From Candidatus Woesebacteria bacterium (GTDB lineage: Bacteria; Patescibacteriota; Microgenomatia; UBA8517), in the NCBI GenBank assembly GCA_027327685.1, contig DAHVYL010000046.1:1-6081 (forward strand): 6,081 nucleotides of DNA, written 5' to 3'. Shown piece after piece: positions 5,635 through 6,081 of this stretch. Made by a program: the position numbers and the translations under genes. A model generated the notes under the pieces. That model was not told where the DNA came from and did not search any database. It worked only from the letters and a program-made list of their open reading frames with translations. Position 1 is the first letter of the stretch; each line of letters starts with the position of its first letter.

Positions 5635-6081
5635 ATGAACAAGAAAGTGTTCGGAAGAAAACTTTCCCGATCTCGTCCGGCTAGGGAAGCACTTTTTACC
5701 TCTTTAGCACAATCGTTGATCAAGAATGGGAAAATAGAAACCACTCGCGCAAAGGCAAAGGCGGTTGTCCCTGGTGTGGAAAAAATGGTAACTCTTGCCA
5801 GGAAAGGAAGCCTGGCAGGAAGAAGAAGAGTTTTGGGGATGCTTGACAACTCAAGAGAGGCGGCAGACATTCTTTTTTCAAATGTAGCCAAGGCATTTTC
5901 GACCAGGAGCTCAGGTTTTACCAGAATAATTTCTCTTCCCAGAAGGCGTGGTGATAATGCCGAGATAGTAAGATTGGAATGGACGGAGAAAGTTGAATTT
6001 GAGACCAAAGATAAAGAGGAAAAACCCACCAAGAAAGAAGGGAAAAAGAAAGAAAAAAAGGAAGCAAAAAAGGCAGTCAAA
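5635..6081 (+). CDS. rplQ: Large-subunit ribosomal protein L17 (bL17), 3' end outside window
   Basis: L17 lies near the polypeptide exit tunnel of the 50S subunit. The frame opens with ATG at 5635 and stays open to the last base, giving at least 149 residues. The conserved core covers residues 1 to about 117: Phe-Gly-Arg-Lys-Leu-Ser-Arg at 6-12, Arg-Glu-Ala-Leu-Phe at 17-21, Ile-Glu-Thr-Thr-Arg-Ala-Lys-Ala-Lys at 34-42, Gly-Phe-Thr-Arg-Ile at 94-98 and Arg-Arg-Gly-Asp-Asn-Ala at 104-109. The start Met-Asn-Lys-Lys differs from the common Met-Arg-His-Arg. After about residue 120 comes a Lys/Glu-rich, low-complexity tail with 13 Lys in the last 29 residues, which continues beyond the window; E. 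coli L17 has 127 residues in all. The ATG is 5 nt after the rpoA stop with no Shine-Dalgarno, so translation is likely coupled. L17 directly after rpoA is the normal order. Confidence 0.95.
   Translation, partial: MNKKVFGRKLSRSRPAREALFTSLAQSLIKNGKIETTRAKAKAVVPGVEKMVTLARKGSLAGRRRVLGMLDNSREAADILFSNVAKAFSTRSSGFTRIISLPRRRGDNAEIVRLEWTEKVEFETKDKEEKPTKKEGKKKEKKEAKKAVK

Overview
This window holds the distal half of a bacterial spc/alpha ribosomal-protein gene cluster, all on the + strand. The order is secY, adk, map, infA, rpmJ, rpsM, rpsK, rpsD, rpoA, rplQ, which is the classical order. It is preceded by the 3' end of an unrelated small-domain gene. I found no mobile element, CRISPR array, tRNA or rRNA. 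Every base from 223 to 6081 is in a gene or in a gap of 37 nt or less.

Organism: the gene order, moderate GC, tight packing and slightly divergent or trimmed proteins (RNA polymerase alpha of 305 aa, cysteine-free S4 of 199 aa, SecY of 426 aa) suggest a Candidate Phyla Radiation (Patescibacteria) bacterium, perhaps Microgenomates-like. This is inference from gene content and sequence style, and the phylum is uncertain. TGA ends both map and infA, so the genome does not use the code in which UGA is glycine (Gracilibacteria/Absconditabacteria).

Layout: 1-174 encodes the C-terminus of a protein with a cysteine-containing domain resembling the 'sunset' domain. Positions 175-222 carry a likely promoter whose TATAAT box lies only 12 nt before the secY ATG, so the mRNA may be almost leaderless. 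Then come secY (protein export channel), adk (nucleotide balance), map (removal of N-terminal Met), infA (IF1), rpmJ (L36), rpsM (S13), rpsK (S11), rpsD (S4), rpoA (RNA polymerase alpha) and rplQ (L17, open at the window end). Genes touch or overlap at several junctions (14 nt adk/map, 4 nt map/infA), which points to one polycistronic mRNA with coupled translation.

Functionally the cluster joins small-subunit assembly proteins (S13, S11, S4), large-subunit proteins (L36, L17), an initiation factor, the RNA polymerase assembly subunit, the Sec channel, and two housekeeping enzymes. I see no new biological system. The points worth a second look are regulatory: the near-leaderless secY promoter, a perfect 9-bp inverted repeat and promoter-like boxes between rpsD and rpoA, a possible stem that shortens the Shine-Dalgarno distance ahead of rpmJ, and the general scarcity of Shine-Dalgarno motifs.
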